This document shows positions 1-19,216 of a stretch of DNA of 64,000 nt, in pieces. A program made the translations under genes and the position numbers. The stretch lies in assembly GCA_934045075.1 (NCBI GenBank), contig OW203724.1:14623143-14687142 (forward strand), read 5' to 3'. A model generated the notes under the pieces. That model made no database searches. It worked only from the letters and a program-made list of their open reading frames with translations, and was not told where the DNA came from. Position 1 is the stretch's first letter. Each line of letters starts with the position of its first letter. This stretch comes from Yponomeuta sedellus (Eukaryota; Arthropoda; Insecta; Lepidoptera; Yponomeutidae).

Positions 1-62
1 TGCTGAGGGCATTCGCCCAAAGCGCTGATTTTCAGAGTACGTCATCCGGGGAGGCTCTTTCG

Positions 63-432
63 ATATCAACCCTTGAACGTCCCCACTGCTGGGGCACGGG
101 TCTCTTCCTGCATCGCAGGAAGGTTAGGCCATACTCCACCCGGGGGTCAAGTCCGGGTTGGTGGAGGATTGTAAGACAGTGGCGAGCCTTACTGTCAGAA
201 GCTGTCAAGCCGCCCATAAGGCCTCTGACATGGCTTAACGACTGCCATTGCTTGACAGCCGGCACCAACGGCTTAACGTGCCTTGCGACGCACGGAAGCG
301 CTTGGAAAAAATGCCACTAGCGGTAGTCACGGGACTGTCACTCATCCTGCACCTGACCGCGCCTGTTGTTGCTTAACTCAAGTGATTGATTCCAATCACC
401 CGGTTCGGCTAGGCCACGAGCGCTTCTTGCAT
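63..432 (-). repeat. 5S-rRNA-derived SINE, near full length
   Basis: Read on the - strand, the head at about 433-330 (GAGTTAAGCAAC, GGCGCGGTCAGG, GGATGAGTGAC) aligns with the internal-promoter half of eukaryotic 5S rRNA (GAAGTTAAGCAAC, GGGCCCGGT, GGATGGGTGACC). It is followed by a roughly 270-bp body ending GGGGACGTTCAAGGGTTG. Related copies lie at 9751-10105, 12308-12587, 46969-47335 and 63891-64000, with scrambled pieces at 885-1110. This copy sits in a P4HA intron. Confidence 0.75.
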
Positions 433-505
433 GCACCCTAAATCCGAATCGATAACCTGCTCCTTTTTGAAGTCTGTGTGAAAACCACCTTAACCGCTTC
501 CGCAG

Positions 506-6932
<6,427 letters not shown>

Positions 6933-9750
6933 CTCAAAATGTTCCTTCGCGGTATTGCGACCTTATTGTAATTTAACACGTGTCGATTTTGTGTCCTTGC
7001 CGTGGACTTAATTATGATGCGAAGATTGATATTGAAACTGCCTTTTCGCTGTACTTTATTCAGTTCAGTTATTAAGCCTGATACATTTGTACTTATGTAG
7101 TAAAATTCTCAATGTTAAAACCTGCGATTACCATAGGGGGACCAGGAACTCATGAAATAAAGGGAAATGAAATCAGTATTTAATTTGCAACGAGCATTCC
7201 ATACCCACCAACTTAACTGTGCAGTGGGCAGCAGGGGAACTTAATGAATATAAAAAAACGTATAACTGAAACATATTCGAAAAATATACCTATCCATATT
7301 TTTAATTCCACATACCGGACATGAAGTATTTTTATTATTTCATCAGTTCCTGCTGTTCCTACCTACTAATTATAGTTGGTATATTTTAAAAACTGAATTT
7401 GTCATCGCAACTTTCCTAATCCAATTGCGTTCCAAGCGGAAACGTCAAATGTCAACAGTGGGTTGGATATCAATCCATCTTAATAGTCTTACTTGTTCTT
7501 GTAGTACCTAATAACCATGAATATTTCGCTCAAAGGGCGTTTAACTACTTGTGAGTCCCGTTGTCTAATGCGTCACTAAAATCAAAGACAGAATCCGGAT
7601 GATGATCGAAACTTGCTCTTATACCACTTACGATAAGAGTCAGAGGGGAACCAATTTGGCCCTTCGCTCTAAGAAACTGTGGCCAAAAAAACTGAAAAAA
7701 TAGTAATTTTAAGTTACCACTTTTAGTCACGCAAACCGCATTTTTATTGCTTAGTATTACAGGAAATTATTTACACTATTTACAGGACAGAAGCACGACA
7801 ATTTTGCAATAGCAAAACCTCAGCCGTGACAGTTTTCTCATCCCAGAATTATTCCGTGCTACATTGGCGATCTCAATAATATTCTCTGATTATGTTCTTT
7901 TTAGAAAGCTTTTAAGAAAACTTCTTAGTTTTCCTGCCTTACTTCCATAAGTCTTAAGTATCTTCAGTATCTAATATAAACATGCTTGCTCTCTAAATGT
8001 TAAATAATTGGTTTAGTTAATCTTAATATTTCGTAGTCATTATTAACAGTAGGTACAATTTTGTAGTACAATTTACATTAGTAATAAGTGTGTTATTTGG
8101 CTTCATCGTGACTGTAAAAAGTAAAACAAGGACGCCATTTGTTGCCATTCTAAACAATTGAAAGTACCAGTGAATCAAAACATGAATCTCGTACAAAACA
8201 AATGCTTATATAGGTAGCTGGTAAGTCGCTGTTCAGGGTGAATTTGAAATCGTTAGAAATATTTTAGGAGAATGATTCAAAAGTAATGGTATAACAATTT
8301 TGTAGATAATGGCGATTTTCAATGATAAGTTGCAAATTGTATTAACAAAATTAAATCAAGCTGACGCGTAAACAAGTAAAATAACAATTGAATGTTAATC
8401 ATACCTATATATTTTTATAACTTTTTGGTACAAAAAATACATGTTTTACTTATTTGACACGCATTTTTTTAAACTCATTTGTGACTGCTTTTCGGTCTAT
8501 AGCCATGGTCAGACAAAGTGTCCCTCTTAAAAGTTTACCAACGAATTCAAAGTCACCCCGTAGTATATAATAGTACTATACTCTGGTTCAGTTCTCCTAT
8601 TTGTGCTGAGCATTCAAAAGTTTGGTCGTACATTGACAGGATAGGTGTGATCTAGGTAAAATGTTTACAACCTATAGGTCATATAACAATAATAAGTAGG
8701 AAAATATTATTTTACGGTACAAATGCATTTACAATTATCAAAGAAAGTAAATAACCTTAATATTCAAAGATATTTTTATTGTTATTTACGGTTTATTTTA
8801 TTCATAAGTTATATCAATTTAAGTAAATATGTTTTGTAACTACATTTGTGTTTATAAAAATAAATTTGCTTTAATAAAGTGGATTCATAATAATATGCTA
8901 TTTAATTTAAGTTTATACCCTTCCATTCAGCTTTTGTAAAACTGTAAAATTCTGAAGAGTAGGACAGACTAAAAATTACTTAAAATAGCAGAGACTAGAA
9001 ATTTAGAAGGATTGCAATTTGTTAAATAAATGAGCTAAATTAAATATTTAGGGCAGGCAAGTAACCTGGCAAATCCTTTCACAACGATGGCTTGCCATCG
9101 ACAAGCTACTGCAAAAGCTGAATGGACTGAAATACAAGAACCCGTAGGTACCCATATCTTGATTCAATCCAATTCTTGAGTTCCACTCCAACGAAGGCTG
9201 AGAAGAGAGCAATTTAAGACAACAAAAACGTTACATATAGAATTATCCATATACTGTACATAACATTCCTGTTGTTTATACATTACCCTAAGCCTTGACA
9301 TTCATTTCTTCTTGGTTCGTCTTCGTTAACTGTAGACTTGTAGATCATTTCAGAACAAACAAAGTAAGTACATGCGTTTTCAATCCTTAGCATTGCACAC
9401 TACTGTGTTTGCTATGAAACACTCTAACACGGCTCCCCTTGTCTCCAGCTTGATGTGATGTTCATCCTTTTCCGTATAATAATAAATTATGTTTTTAAAC
9501 CACCATCTTAATGTTCGTTGCATTCATTACTCGGATTTTGCAAAATCGGGCCTGAAAGAGGTGATTCTGATGTTTTATTCGATTAATTCATTAAAGCTAG
9601 CGGTCCCACAAATGGAGGATCTAAGAGCAACAATTTAGTTACATTGTAACCAGAGTTAATTAATTCGTAGCATGTACCTAGATAACTCGTAATTTGACGT
9701 AAAGACTGACTCCTAGACCACATCTTCACCCTCGAGCTAGATAGAATCGC
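6933..9750. other. Intergenic, AT-rich
   Basis: No gene, RNA gene or assignable repeat was recognised in this 2.8-kb stretch. P4HA 3' UTR may cover its left end. Confidence 0.5.
7156..7161 (+). terminator. Possible polyadenylation signal for P4HA
   Basis: The first AATAAA after the stop, 223 nt downstream. Such hexamers are frequent by chance in this AT-rich DNA, so this is only a candidate. Confidence 0.3.
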
Positions 9751-10105
9751 TCGTAGCCCCGGCTGCGGCTGCCCGAGTGATCTTGAACGACCATGAAAGC
9801 AAGTTAGGGCGCGTTCAGTGCACGGATGGGTGACCGTCTATGACTAACGCAAGTTGGATTTTTCCGAGCAGTTCCATGCTTCGCAAGACACGCTAAGCAG
9901 TTGGTGCCGGCTGCCGTGGATAGAAGGCAGTCGTTAAGCCAAGTCAGAGGCCTTAGGGCGGCGGCTTGAAAACTTCTAACAGACCAGCCACTAGTCTTGC
10001 AATCCTCCTCCAATCCGGATTTGGTCCCCGTGGTGGAGTTTTGCCTATACCTTCCTCAGGGAAGAGACCCAAGCCCCTCGCTGGGGACATAATGGGTTAA
10101 TGATG
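9751..10105 (+). repeat. 5S-rRNA-derived SINE, + orientation
   Basis: The head (GATCTTGAACGACC, AGCAAGTTAGGGCG, GGATGGGTGACCG at 9827-9839) is the most 5S-like of all copies. The body follows (GTCGTTAAGCCAAGTCAGAGG) and ends GGGGACATAATGGGTT. Confidence 0.78.
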
Positions 10106-10254
10106 AAGAGGTAGCTGGACCTATTCAAGTTTATGATTTTATTATTTAAAAAAAGAGGTGTCATTTTCAAGTGTAATTTTCATCTGTTACATTGTATAAT
10201 TATTTACACACGTTTCATTGTAGAATTCTTACCCGTTCTCTTCTAGTGTCTTAT

Positions 10255-10394
10255 GCCCTCTCCACACTCTCGCGCGAGAACGGTGTAGGTACATACATTG
10301 GCGCATAGCTCTTAGGATAATCATAAAACTAATTGCTATATAAACGTAATGTATATCGATGTCGTGTGTTCTCGCGCGAGAATGTAGAGCGGGC
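10255..10394. mobile_element. Small MITE with 27-bp inverted repeats
   Basis: The ends 10255-10281 (GCCCTCTCCACACTCTCGCG...) and 10368-10394 are imperfect reverse complements, each containing the palindrome CTCGCGCGAG. The 86-bp centre has no coding potential. Confidence 0.65.
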
Positions 10395-12307
10395 TTTATC
10401 ATAACTGTATCTTATTTCGATCGCAATAAGTGTCCCTTCATGTACACCTGAAATGGAAGAGTCTTCTTGCAGTTGGCCTGTATAATTAGGTACAACACTG
10501 TTAATTAAAGAAGGCGACTGTACAACTATCTGCCTCTCGCCCTCGCAATTTTGTTTTATTTATTGTGCGAGGCAAAGTAATCCAATCCCTTCTTCTTTCC
10601 CGTTCTTTCTTTAAATAACCGTTCTCTCTTAACTATTATTCGCCTATCAACTTTCACAAGTTTAGATAGAGTTGGTGCCTACATAAAGGATTATGTTCAG
10701 ACGGATAGTCGCCGCTTTTGAAAGCTCTTGACAGTCCAAATCATTAGAAGTACCCACTGGTATACAGTCGGGTCCGGCACCCCAGTTAATCCGCAACTCT
10801 TATGACCGACTGATAACCTTCGGCGTTGCATTTCACAGTCACGGAATAATGAGGCTTTGTCCTGGGGTCACCCATGGGATCGTCTATTCGTCGCCAATCC
10901 GAGGCTCCGATTACCTCAATGGACGTTTCCAAATTCGCGGAAACAATCGACCGTACAGCTATCCCATAGGCTTTGTCTGAGAGCTGTGTTACCGCAGCGG
11001 TAGAAAGCTGACCTCACATTCGATAGGTACCTAATGTGTTTGAATCCCGAATGTACGAATGAATTGGTAATCCGTACATGTATTCCAAAGTTGTACCTAG
11101 TAGCAATTCTACCTACTCGCTAAAGGTGAGGGAAAAAATCGCGAGGAAACCCTGGAAAACCCATTTGCATACCTGAGCGCATGCTACGTTTTTTTTATGT
11201 ACCTACCTCTCCTATAAATGTCCCACTGCAGGGCACAGGCCCTCTCAGCGAGAGATAGTATGGGCTTAAGCTCGCTATGTACAATGGCATAAAATATATG
11301 CGGAAATCGTCCAACTAGAACTAGGCTTTATCGCATTGGTGGCGCACGCCTACTACTACTTAGGCGACAAATAATTGAAGTTACACAACACTGCGTGCTA
11401 TAGAAAAGTTAAAGTAATTAATTAATTACGCCTTAAAATTGTATAAAAATCTACGATTAGGTACTTAATCTCTTATTACCTAAAATCTTATATCTGATCT
11501 TAAACCGTTTGTTGCACTGTTACTTCCATGTATTTTAATAATAAGACAATTACTTACCACAATAACTATAAAAACGTCAATAAACCCAATTCCGAATCCA
11601 CAACTGGCGGGTGAGGTGTCAAGTAATTTGCCAATTTGAAAAGCTTGTTTGATTATCGCGACTCAGGTGTTTCGAGTCGAGCGTGAGTGAGGACTGGCGG
11701 TGGCCAGCGACGGCCATCGCTCATCGACAGTTTATTGTCGTGAAACTCGAGCTCCGGACTGTAAACATCCATTGGCTGGAATCCCGCTTGTCTCCGCGTA
11801 GTTGTGCGTCGGTATACCGCCTCGCTAGCGGATACCCTTGCTAGCGGGAAATGACAAAGCCTCAGGGAAATGTAAAAATTAGTAGAATAGGAACGTAGGC
11901 ACCTAGTGAGCCCGGCATCGATATGTGGCCCCTCTTCACAGTTCCGTCCGTCCAATAAGCAAACGGGACCCATACATATAGAATCACTCATTCTATGTCT
12001 GCGCTGATGGATCTCTATCCACACAGCCTATTTTCTATAAAACTACGTAGGTACCTATAACTATATCTATATTACTACGTACCTAATGTGGGACTTCACC
12101 ACGGATACCTCACAAATTCCATATCTTAAGACACGTTGTTTCAGTCTACGTAACTATGTCAATATTGATTATACCTACCTAATAAACAAAGTACCTACCC
12201 GCAAAGAACAAATACCAGCCGAGTGCGAGCGTGACTCCTGTACGATAGGTTTCTCAGCATTATCTATACAACATATGAATATTTCAAGCGTCTACCATAG
12301 GTCAGTA
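10395..12307. other. Intergenic with repeat fragments
   Basis: A tRNA-SINE body lies at about 11040-11165 (CTCGCTAAAGGTGAGGG, CGAGGAAACC). A dispersed-repeat scrap lies at about 11205-11290 (CCCACTGCAGGGCACAGGCC). Open frames here, including 11653-12024 (-), resemble no known protein. Confidence 0.5.
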
Positions 12308-12587
12308 GGAAACTACGGCTAGTGTCATTTTTCCGAGCGCTTATTCCGTGCTTCGCAAGACACTTCATGCCGTTGGTGCCGGCTGATATTAATGGCAGTC
12401 GTTAAGCCATTACATGACAGCCGGCCTCCTGAAACTTCTGACAGTTAAGTAAGGTCCGCCACTGTCTTACAATCCTCCACCAACCCGTACTTGGTCCCCG
12501 TGGTGGAGTATGGCCTAACCTTCCTGCAGTGCAAGAAGAGACCGTGCCCTAGCAGTGAGGAGTTGGGGACATACAAGGGTGATATCG
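12308..12587 (+). repeat. 5S-derived SINE, head-truncated
   Basis: It begins at the sequence just downstream of the 5S-like head (CGGCTAGTGTCATTTTTCC) and runs to GGGGACATACAAGGGTGATAT. 5' truncation is typical of reverse-transcribed copies. Confidence 0.7.
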
Positions 12588-13031
12588 AAGCTGTTGCCGA
12601 AAAAAACACATTTGTTATATCGGAAAAGTCCGACCAGGTTTCGCTCCGATTCGCAGAGCTTAATCATGGTAACACATTTGTTGTTTGGGAACCCCCTTTC
12701 AATATTTATTTTATTTCAATTTCATATTTAATTTCAAAGTTGCCGATGCCCTTTTGGGCATCGGCAACGACACAAGCCCACGTATTTATTTTATTCTGTT
12801 TTTAGTTTTGTTGTTGATATAGCTATTACACTTTTCAACCCGGTCCTATTTCCGTAACAAGATGAAAAGATCCATTGAAAAACTAAATATAGTATACTTA
12901 CGGTTACGTAAGTAGGTGTTACACCTACGGGTAGCTGTTAACCTACCCGTAGGAAAAGGTCACAGGTGCGACCTCACTCCTGTAAAACTACTTCTTGTTT
13001 CGATTATTTTATGCTATAGGAATGTAATATA

Positions 13032-13063
13032 CACAGAACATAATTTTTTTTTTATGTTCTGTG
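13032..13063. mobile_element. 32-bp remnant of the TIR transposon with 8-bp target duplication
   Basis: CACAGAACATAA joined through a T-run to TTATGTTCTGTG: only the extreme ends of the 2-kb family remain. It is flanked on both sides by GTAATATA (13024-13031 and 13064-13071), an exact 8-bp duplication. Confidence 0.85.
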
Positions 13064-13199
13064 GTAATATACCTGACATTTCTGCACTTAGCATAGTTAG
13101 GTCATTGTACGCAGTAAGCGCTGAGGTATTTTAACAATTCAGACACTTGGGTTTCCTCACTATTTTTTTCTTTACGTTTAGAGTGTTATTGCAGCTATT

Positions 13200-13402
13200 A
13201 CATAACAATTACATACAGGCACATACATTGCTTCAGGCCCCACACTAGGATACCTGGTGTCGTGGGAACCAGAAATAACGACATCACAAACATGTAGTTA
13301 AACATCCAAGACCTGGAGTTTTTTTTTGTCCCCAGCCGGGGATCGAACCCGGGACCTCTTGCATGGTAGGCAGATGCGCTAGTCTGCGCTACTGCGCCAC
13401 AG
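13200..13402 (-). repeat. tRNA-derived SINE, Gly-like head
   Basis: On the - strand from 13402 the head has a GGTTCGATCCC B box, TAGCGCAGACTAGCG near the A box, and a body that recurs at 33100-33260 in the other orientation (CAGGTCTTGGAT, CCTAGTGTGGGG). Acceptor-stem pairing is poor, so this is not called as a tRNA gene. Confidence 0.65.
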
Positions 13403-13439
13403 AGTTCGTCATAATTTCACATTTCACAAACGTACATAA

Positions 13440-13600
13440 CATTTATTAATAAATGCAATTAGCATTAAGTCTTCATCTTGTGTATTCTTTTGTTACACCT
13501 ACCTAACCTACCTACGTATGCTGGGATTCGAACCCACGTCCAGCCGTATAAGAAGTAGCGGCGTTCTACCGATCCGCTACTTATGCTACAGGCATTGTGT
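13440..13600 (-). repeat. tRNA-derived SINE, second family
   Basis: On the - strand TAGCGGATCGGTAGAACGCC and GTGGGTTCGAATCCC give tRNA D-arm and T-arm signatures. The ends do not pair as an acceptor stem. Confidence 0.55.
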
Positions 13601-13683
13601 AATGTAGATATTCTTATTTATAATTTTAAAATTAATTTTGTTTATATTCTTTTTTTTTAAAGCAACCCGTGCAATTACAAAAA

Positions 13684-13945
13684 ACCTATTTAGAGGCTAA
13701 AAATTCCACCCATGCCGCCGGGACTGCTTAGCCCTTTACAACCGAAGAAAATAAGTTCGAGATCGATCTATCTCACGATAGATCGAGGCCGGTTGTGAAT
13801 CGAAAAGTTGATTTGTTTACGCGCCAGAATTTTTGAAAACCAAGTCTCACTATCGTATCAAGTCGGTTGTAAAGGGCTAACACAGAGGTCGCGTGTTCGA
13901 GTCCCGGCATGGGTGGAATTTTTAGCCTCTAAATAGGTTTTTTTA
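13684..13945. repeat. tRNA-SINE inverted fragments interrupted by a 147-bp MITE
   Basis: A - strand SINE tail (13684-13727; CCTATTTAGAGGCTAAAAA...) and a + strand tail (13880-13945) face each other. Between them 13731-13877 has inverted ends GCCCTTTACAACCGA/TCGGTTGTAAAGGGC bordered by TA on both sides, as in mariner-type MITEs. Confidence 0.65.
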
Positions 13946-16900
13946 ATTTTGCTTCCAGCTTAATATTTATAAAATTTTGCTTTTTGTTAACATAAACACT
14001 AGCAAACACGCAAGGTGCATGCTGTGGCAACGTTAATAAACAGCTTAACGCACTTACCTTAAAAACATTCGTTTTATTATATTACGATTTATTCGCTACT
14101 CTGGAGATATGCCCTAGCCGCGAAATAAGTCCGGTACCGCTGTCGCCACTTTTAAATATGTTGCATTTTCATCACATGCACAATATTGTAAATATAAGGT
14201 TCACGCAAACGTCTGTCCAGTCATTTACTAGCGTTCTAATCTTTTAATTGGTTCGCACACTATGAAAAACAATTGTACGAATACACTCATACACGGAAAC
14301 AACAGCGTCGGTGAACTCTTTAGGGATGGAACACTTGTATCAAATAATACATCTATCGATAAAATTGTCCGATGAGAGGTTATTCATTTATAATCAGTAT
14401 ACTTCGTGTCGGGATGATACAAAAAAACACAGCATGCTAAATTTACAAAAACAATATTATTAATTAAAACAAATAATCCTATTTTAATTTACTGTCCTGT
14501 GAAATGTAAATATTTATTAAGTACGTGTCTTTTTGATAGTATTTGTGGCTTCAGTATATGATGAAGACGCTAACTTGGCTTTCTACTGATATATAATTTG
14601 ATTATTTTGATAATGATGATGACCCCTGTACTGTATACTAATACGATAAGTTAAAAATGTTTATATGTTAAATTTGTTGAACAGAACACCACTGAAGCAT
14701 ACTTGGTAGTGACGCTGTCCGGAAAGCTAGGTCTTCTGGGTTTGAATCCTGGTAATGGAAAGAACTAATATTTGTGTGAAGAGCATGTCCACGGTCAGGG
14801 ACGCATTTGTACCTGGATCTTGAATATTTCTTTGCATTTTATTTAGTATTTGAATCCCAATGTAACGTGAAATGCACTTACATTACCATTTACAAATTGG
14901 CTTATATTGGTAAGTTTGTTAGGACTCTGTAAAGCAGTTTTTGTTGGGTGAAAGAATGAAGTGCTGACTTTTTAATAATACAGTAGCAATTACTTTCTCA
15001 TTCTCTGAAAATAATTCACCCAGTTATATAAAAAATAGAACAAACACATGTGTAAACTCGAAAAACAACCATTTTTTTGAAGAAATTGCCACTTGTCTGC
15101 GTAACAGCGATATATTGGAAATCAGTAGCCACGCTTGGATTATAAGGATTAACTAAAGAATATGTTTATGGCTGTGATTGAAATGTATCATGGGCCTGTA
15201 AATAAAGTAACTTCCTAATTAAAAATACAGTAAATAGTAAGAACAATTATAAGCTTGTCAAAAAAAATTTCAATGAAACTTTCGAAACATATATAGATTA
15301 AAAAAATAAAATCAGCATCAGACTGAAATCCTACGGAGAATATTTTCATTATCGCCATCATTCAGCCACAAGATATCCACTGCTGGACATAGGCCTCCTC
15401 CATGGATTTCCAAAAAGACCAGTTGTAAGCGGCTTACATCCAGCGTCTTCCTTCGACTAGGATGAGATCTTCTCTCCATCTTGTCGTCTGACGCTGCACT
15501 TGCCGATATGACATATAGGCAAGTACCGACATACCATATTGTGGTCTCCATTCGAGAACTTGTCGGATCTAAAATGGTAAATAAATTATTAAAATACTGA
15601 AAATGCTTTATTTAACTTGTTTTTCATTACATAATCGAATTTCATTTATAACATAACGCATATAAATAATTAAATATATAAGACAATGATTTAGTACCAC
15701 AACCACATCACCTGATTTGTTTCTTTAGAAACACTTTCTTTTGGAGAGTTATGCGTCGTCCATATGAAATGAAGATTAGAATAAAGTGATAATTGAATAT
15801 TCTACACCATGTAAAATTTTATCGTGATTTTAAATATACTGGTCCCTCAACCTTTATAGAACTCGTTATTACTGGTATTTTTAAAGTAGGAACTGCCCAC
15901 GGAAATATTTTTTCCCCCACTTTAGCATCTGGAAACACTTCTCTGTAAAATTGATGGAGCAAATGGTACTATATTTGAGAGGAAATCAGTTATACCCTCT
16001 GTATTTCGATCCATTTTTCTTTCGTTTTTTTTTATCTTTATTAGAAACTTTTTGAGATACATGATTGAAGCTAGGCCTGTTTTTAATAAGGCAAAATCCT
16101 TGTACTAAAATAAAAGCTTCCTTAGCAACGCAAGCTGAAGTCTACGCAGATAGAGTCGCGGGCAATAGTCGACGATAAGACTAGATACCTAGTCTTACAA
16201 TAATAAAATTGGTTCTAGTAATTTTGGAAGTCTGGACGAACGATTATAAATGCCTCAATAATATCGATACTTAATCAGTCTGAAAAGAAAGGAACTACCC
16301 CATCACTATGTCTCCAGCTGACCTACTGGTGAATTGACATTTCGCGGCAAATACATGCGGCTGTACCTCGAAACATCGCATTGAACAATGATCAGTTTTG
16401 CGTGACGGTTCACTGCGGGCTGGCTTTTCCTAGTTAGCAAAACTCCACGAAAATGCTATATAGAAACAGCAGTGGAGTAACTACAATGTAATAAATACTT
16501 CCCATTTATGTTCTTAGTAATGGGATGCACATTGCACATGTAATTATTATAATTATGATTTTTCGTAGTTTATAAGACGAATATACTGAGTAAAATAGGT
16601 TTACCGGTGAAAAAGCACTCCCCTGTATTTGAATAGCATGTATCACAGCGATTTCTGCAGGTAATCACTGCGCAATTAGGCATTTTTCTCAGATGTTACT
16701 ACGACGGCTGGCACGAAGTGATTGACGGCCATATTTTAAAGTTTCGCAGAGGTTAGCCCAAATGGGCTAACGTTGGGCGACAGTGCCACGCCCACAAGGC
16801 ACTTCTCCTTATTTTTGTGTTCTGAGGGTTGTCCTAATGAAATTAAATAAAGTGATTACGTGAATAAGCACTCTGTCTCGCTCGGACAATTTTAAATTAC

Positions 16901-17181
16901 TGTTATACAATAAGTAAACTTTCAATATATGATCTGAGGGTTTGAGATACCTACTGTTCAAGTCGCCATTGCAACCGGGTAGAGTGCACAGAACAGAGTG
17001 CACGTATTATGTAAAGGCTGATGTCCTGTCGACTGTACCAACATAATGAAATCCGTGTTGTGATCTACCAATGGTTGGAAAGGTAAACCTTTTTACTACC
17101 ACAAATAGGTACGGCAGGTATTTTCTATCGTTATTGCTACTTCACATAACATAACATTTACATGACATTACACTGACGTGG
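13946..17181. other. Intergenic with repeat fragments
   Basis: A + strand tRNA-SINE lies at about 14685-14900 (GGTTTGAATCCTGG B-box-like). A dispersed repeat lies at 15350-15545 (CCACTGCTGGACATAGGCC, common in lepidopteran LINE debris). A possible diverged relative of the 2-kb TIR family end is at about 16740-16830. No gene was recognised. Confidence 0.45.
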
Positions 17182-17460
17182 GTGTCCAGACCTGTCCAAT
17201 TTGTGGTCCAGACGGCGAAACTGAAGTGGAGCTGGGCTGGTCATGTCAGTCGAATGCACCCGAATAGGTGGGCGAAACTTGCCACCGAGTGTGTGCCACA
17301 CGACGGACATCGAAATCGAGGCCGGCCTAGAAGACGGTGGAGAGATGATCTCGACAACCATCTGCCGGAGTGGTCTGAGGTGGCCCAGGACAGAAAACTC
17401 TGGACTGGATTGGGGGAGGCCTTTGCCCAGCAGTGGGACACAAACATAGAGGCTACGTAA
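17182..17460 (+). pseudogene. 3' end of an RTE-type LINE reverse transcriptase
   Basis: The open frame matches the C-terminal tail of RTE-type polymerases: KLKWSWAGHVSRMHPNRWA, then RGRPRRRWRDDL, then a tail ending FAQQWD. It parallels the C-terminus of the LINE at 37803 (KLKWKWAGHVARL). Only about 90 residues remain; the rest is lost to 5' truncation. Confidence 0.8.
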
Positions 17461-19067
17461 AAAAAAACATTTACATACTGGCACATACGTTGCTTCTATC
17501 CCCACACTAGGATACCCTCTCCCCTGTCATTAAACCGATGCAGAAGTTTCGAAGGTTTCTACTCTCCGCTATTACTGCAGTGGGTTATTGAAATATTAGA
17601 AAACCTGAAAAACCATACTTTGGCCTATGACGAAGAGTACTTTGAATCTTCCTACTTAATTATACACTATAGGGTACTTTTAGCGATATCACTGTTGATG
17701 TTAGAAACGCTCGTCCGATGCACCGGTAAACCAGCGGAATTCAAGCAAAAATATTGTCAATAATATTTTTTTCTGGAAATAATGAAATGTTTTAGCACGC
17801 GCCCCGGTCTGTTTTCCAATCCAACGATCCCAAGAATTAATAAACAGACAGGCAGGACTGATGCATGAAAGTGATATTTACAAAACACTTCCATGAGAAA
17901 CTGATGTTACTTTTTCTGCGACTCTATGTTTGCGTTTGTGCTCTAGGTAGAGGATCTTCTATCTGACGTCTACAGGTTGCTACATACCTATATTTAACAA
18001 ACTATTGTTTCTACTTATTCGAAAATCGGTAAAAAATTCTAGATCTAGGTACCTTTGATTCATTTTCCTATTACAATTCAATGTCATTGCAAAGTCGATT
18101 AACAGGTACCTAGCCTCTACGAAATGTACATACATCGAATTGTCATAATAAACTACGAATTGTAGTTTTATGTAACTCTGCCGCCGTCACAGAACACCTA
18201 TGGCCGCCGTGCTGTATATCTACTAACCTACATTCTTTGTAACCTATAGCAAAGACGCGCTAAACCAAAATCACTTACCTACAAATAATAACAATAATCT
18301 TTTAATAATAAGTACCCACACATAATCTTATCACCCTGAATATCACGGTATAAAAAAAACTTACCTAGGTATATAGGTAAGTACATTTAAAGCCGTAGGT
18401 ACTTGCATTGTAATATGGACCAAACAAACAACTATTGCTGCTTAGAAGTTATCAAGATCCTCTTCGGATAAATCTAGGGATATTTTCACACCCTATATTA
18501 TATTTACTTTCTGTCAGGATCGTGGCAAGTGGCAGTCCCTGGTCTCTGACTACCCCTCTGGGATACAGGCGTGAGGTTATGTATGTATATATTAACTATT
18601 TTCTTTTGTGCTATGATCAAACCAATGCCGTAATTACAGCGTTTCAAGCAAGTTTGGTACCTATCTACGTCACAGACAGTGATGAAAATTCGGTACTTTT
18701 ATGTGGTTACTACAAAACGTCCTACCTTAAAGCACCAACTTTTCGCTGAAATCTAGGGGGAGTGAAAGCTGTGGTTATTTAATTAGTAATTAAGAATGCC
18801 ATCAATTTATAATAACTTCCATTCCACACAAACGCGAACTTATTAGTAGGACCTCTGCGTCTATCTGAAAACAACGACCCACGGACCCGCTTCACGCACG
18901 CTCTGCTCTGGCTAGTGATTATATTCTCTCTCTGTGACTCTGGCTGACTACTAATGGTTCTTATCATAAATTCAAGTTTGTTTCGAGTTTTTTTAGTGTA
19001 CCTACCTGACAGCTATTATTAAGGCACATTAATATTTATATGACTTTCAAACTACGAATTCATCACA
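17461..19067. other. Intergenic with repeat scraps
   Basis: 17468-17525 matches the SINE body at 13200. 18510-18575 (GTGGCAAGTGGCAGTCCCTG, CTGGGATACAGGCGTGAG) matches a repeat also at 24905-25015 and 60660-60722. No gene was seen. Confidence 0.5.
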
Positions 19068-19216
19068 CTATTTTTATTTTTAATGCACTAACCCGTGCTA
19101 AGGAACAAATTTAAAAACCTATTTAGAGGCTATTTAGAGGCTGGTACGGATAGCCAGAGGTTGCGGGTTCGAATCCCGGCATGGGTGAAATTTTTAGCCT
19201 CTAAATAGGTTTTTCC
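19068..19216. repeat. Compact inverted tRNA-SINE fragment
   Basis: A - strand tail (19068-19133) runs directly into a + strand tRNA-like half and tail (19141-19216; GGGTTCGAATCCCGG). Its sequences match the array at 61203-62455. Confidence 0.7.

Noticed and set aside
9751..9846. A genuine 5S rRNA gene
   Set aside because: Only the promoter half resembles 5S, with many changes, and it runs into a repeated SINE body present in several copies.
11653..12024. 123-residue - strand frame
   Set aside because: No recognisable domain, no splice context, composition like the surrounding repeats.
16740..16830. Fifth copy of the 2-kb TIR family
   Set aside because: It resembles the right end (GCCACGCCCACAAGGCACTTCT...TGTTCTGAGG) but diverges in the terminal bases and has no 8-bp duplication.
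17158..17505. - strand 115-residue frame
   Set aside because: Antisense shadow of the RTE C-terminal fragment on the + strand.
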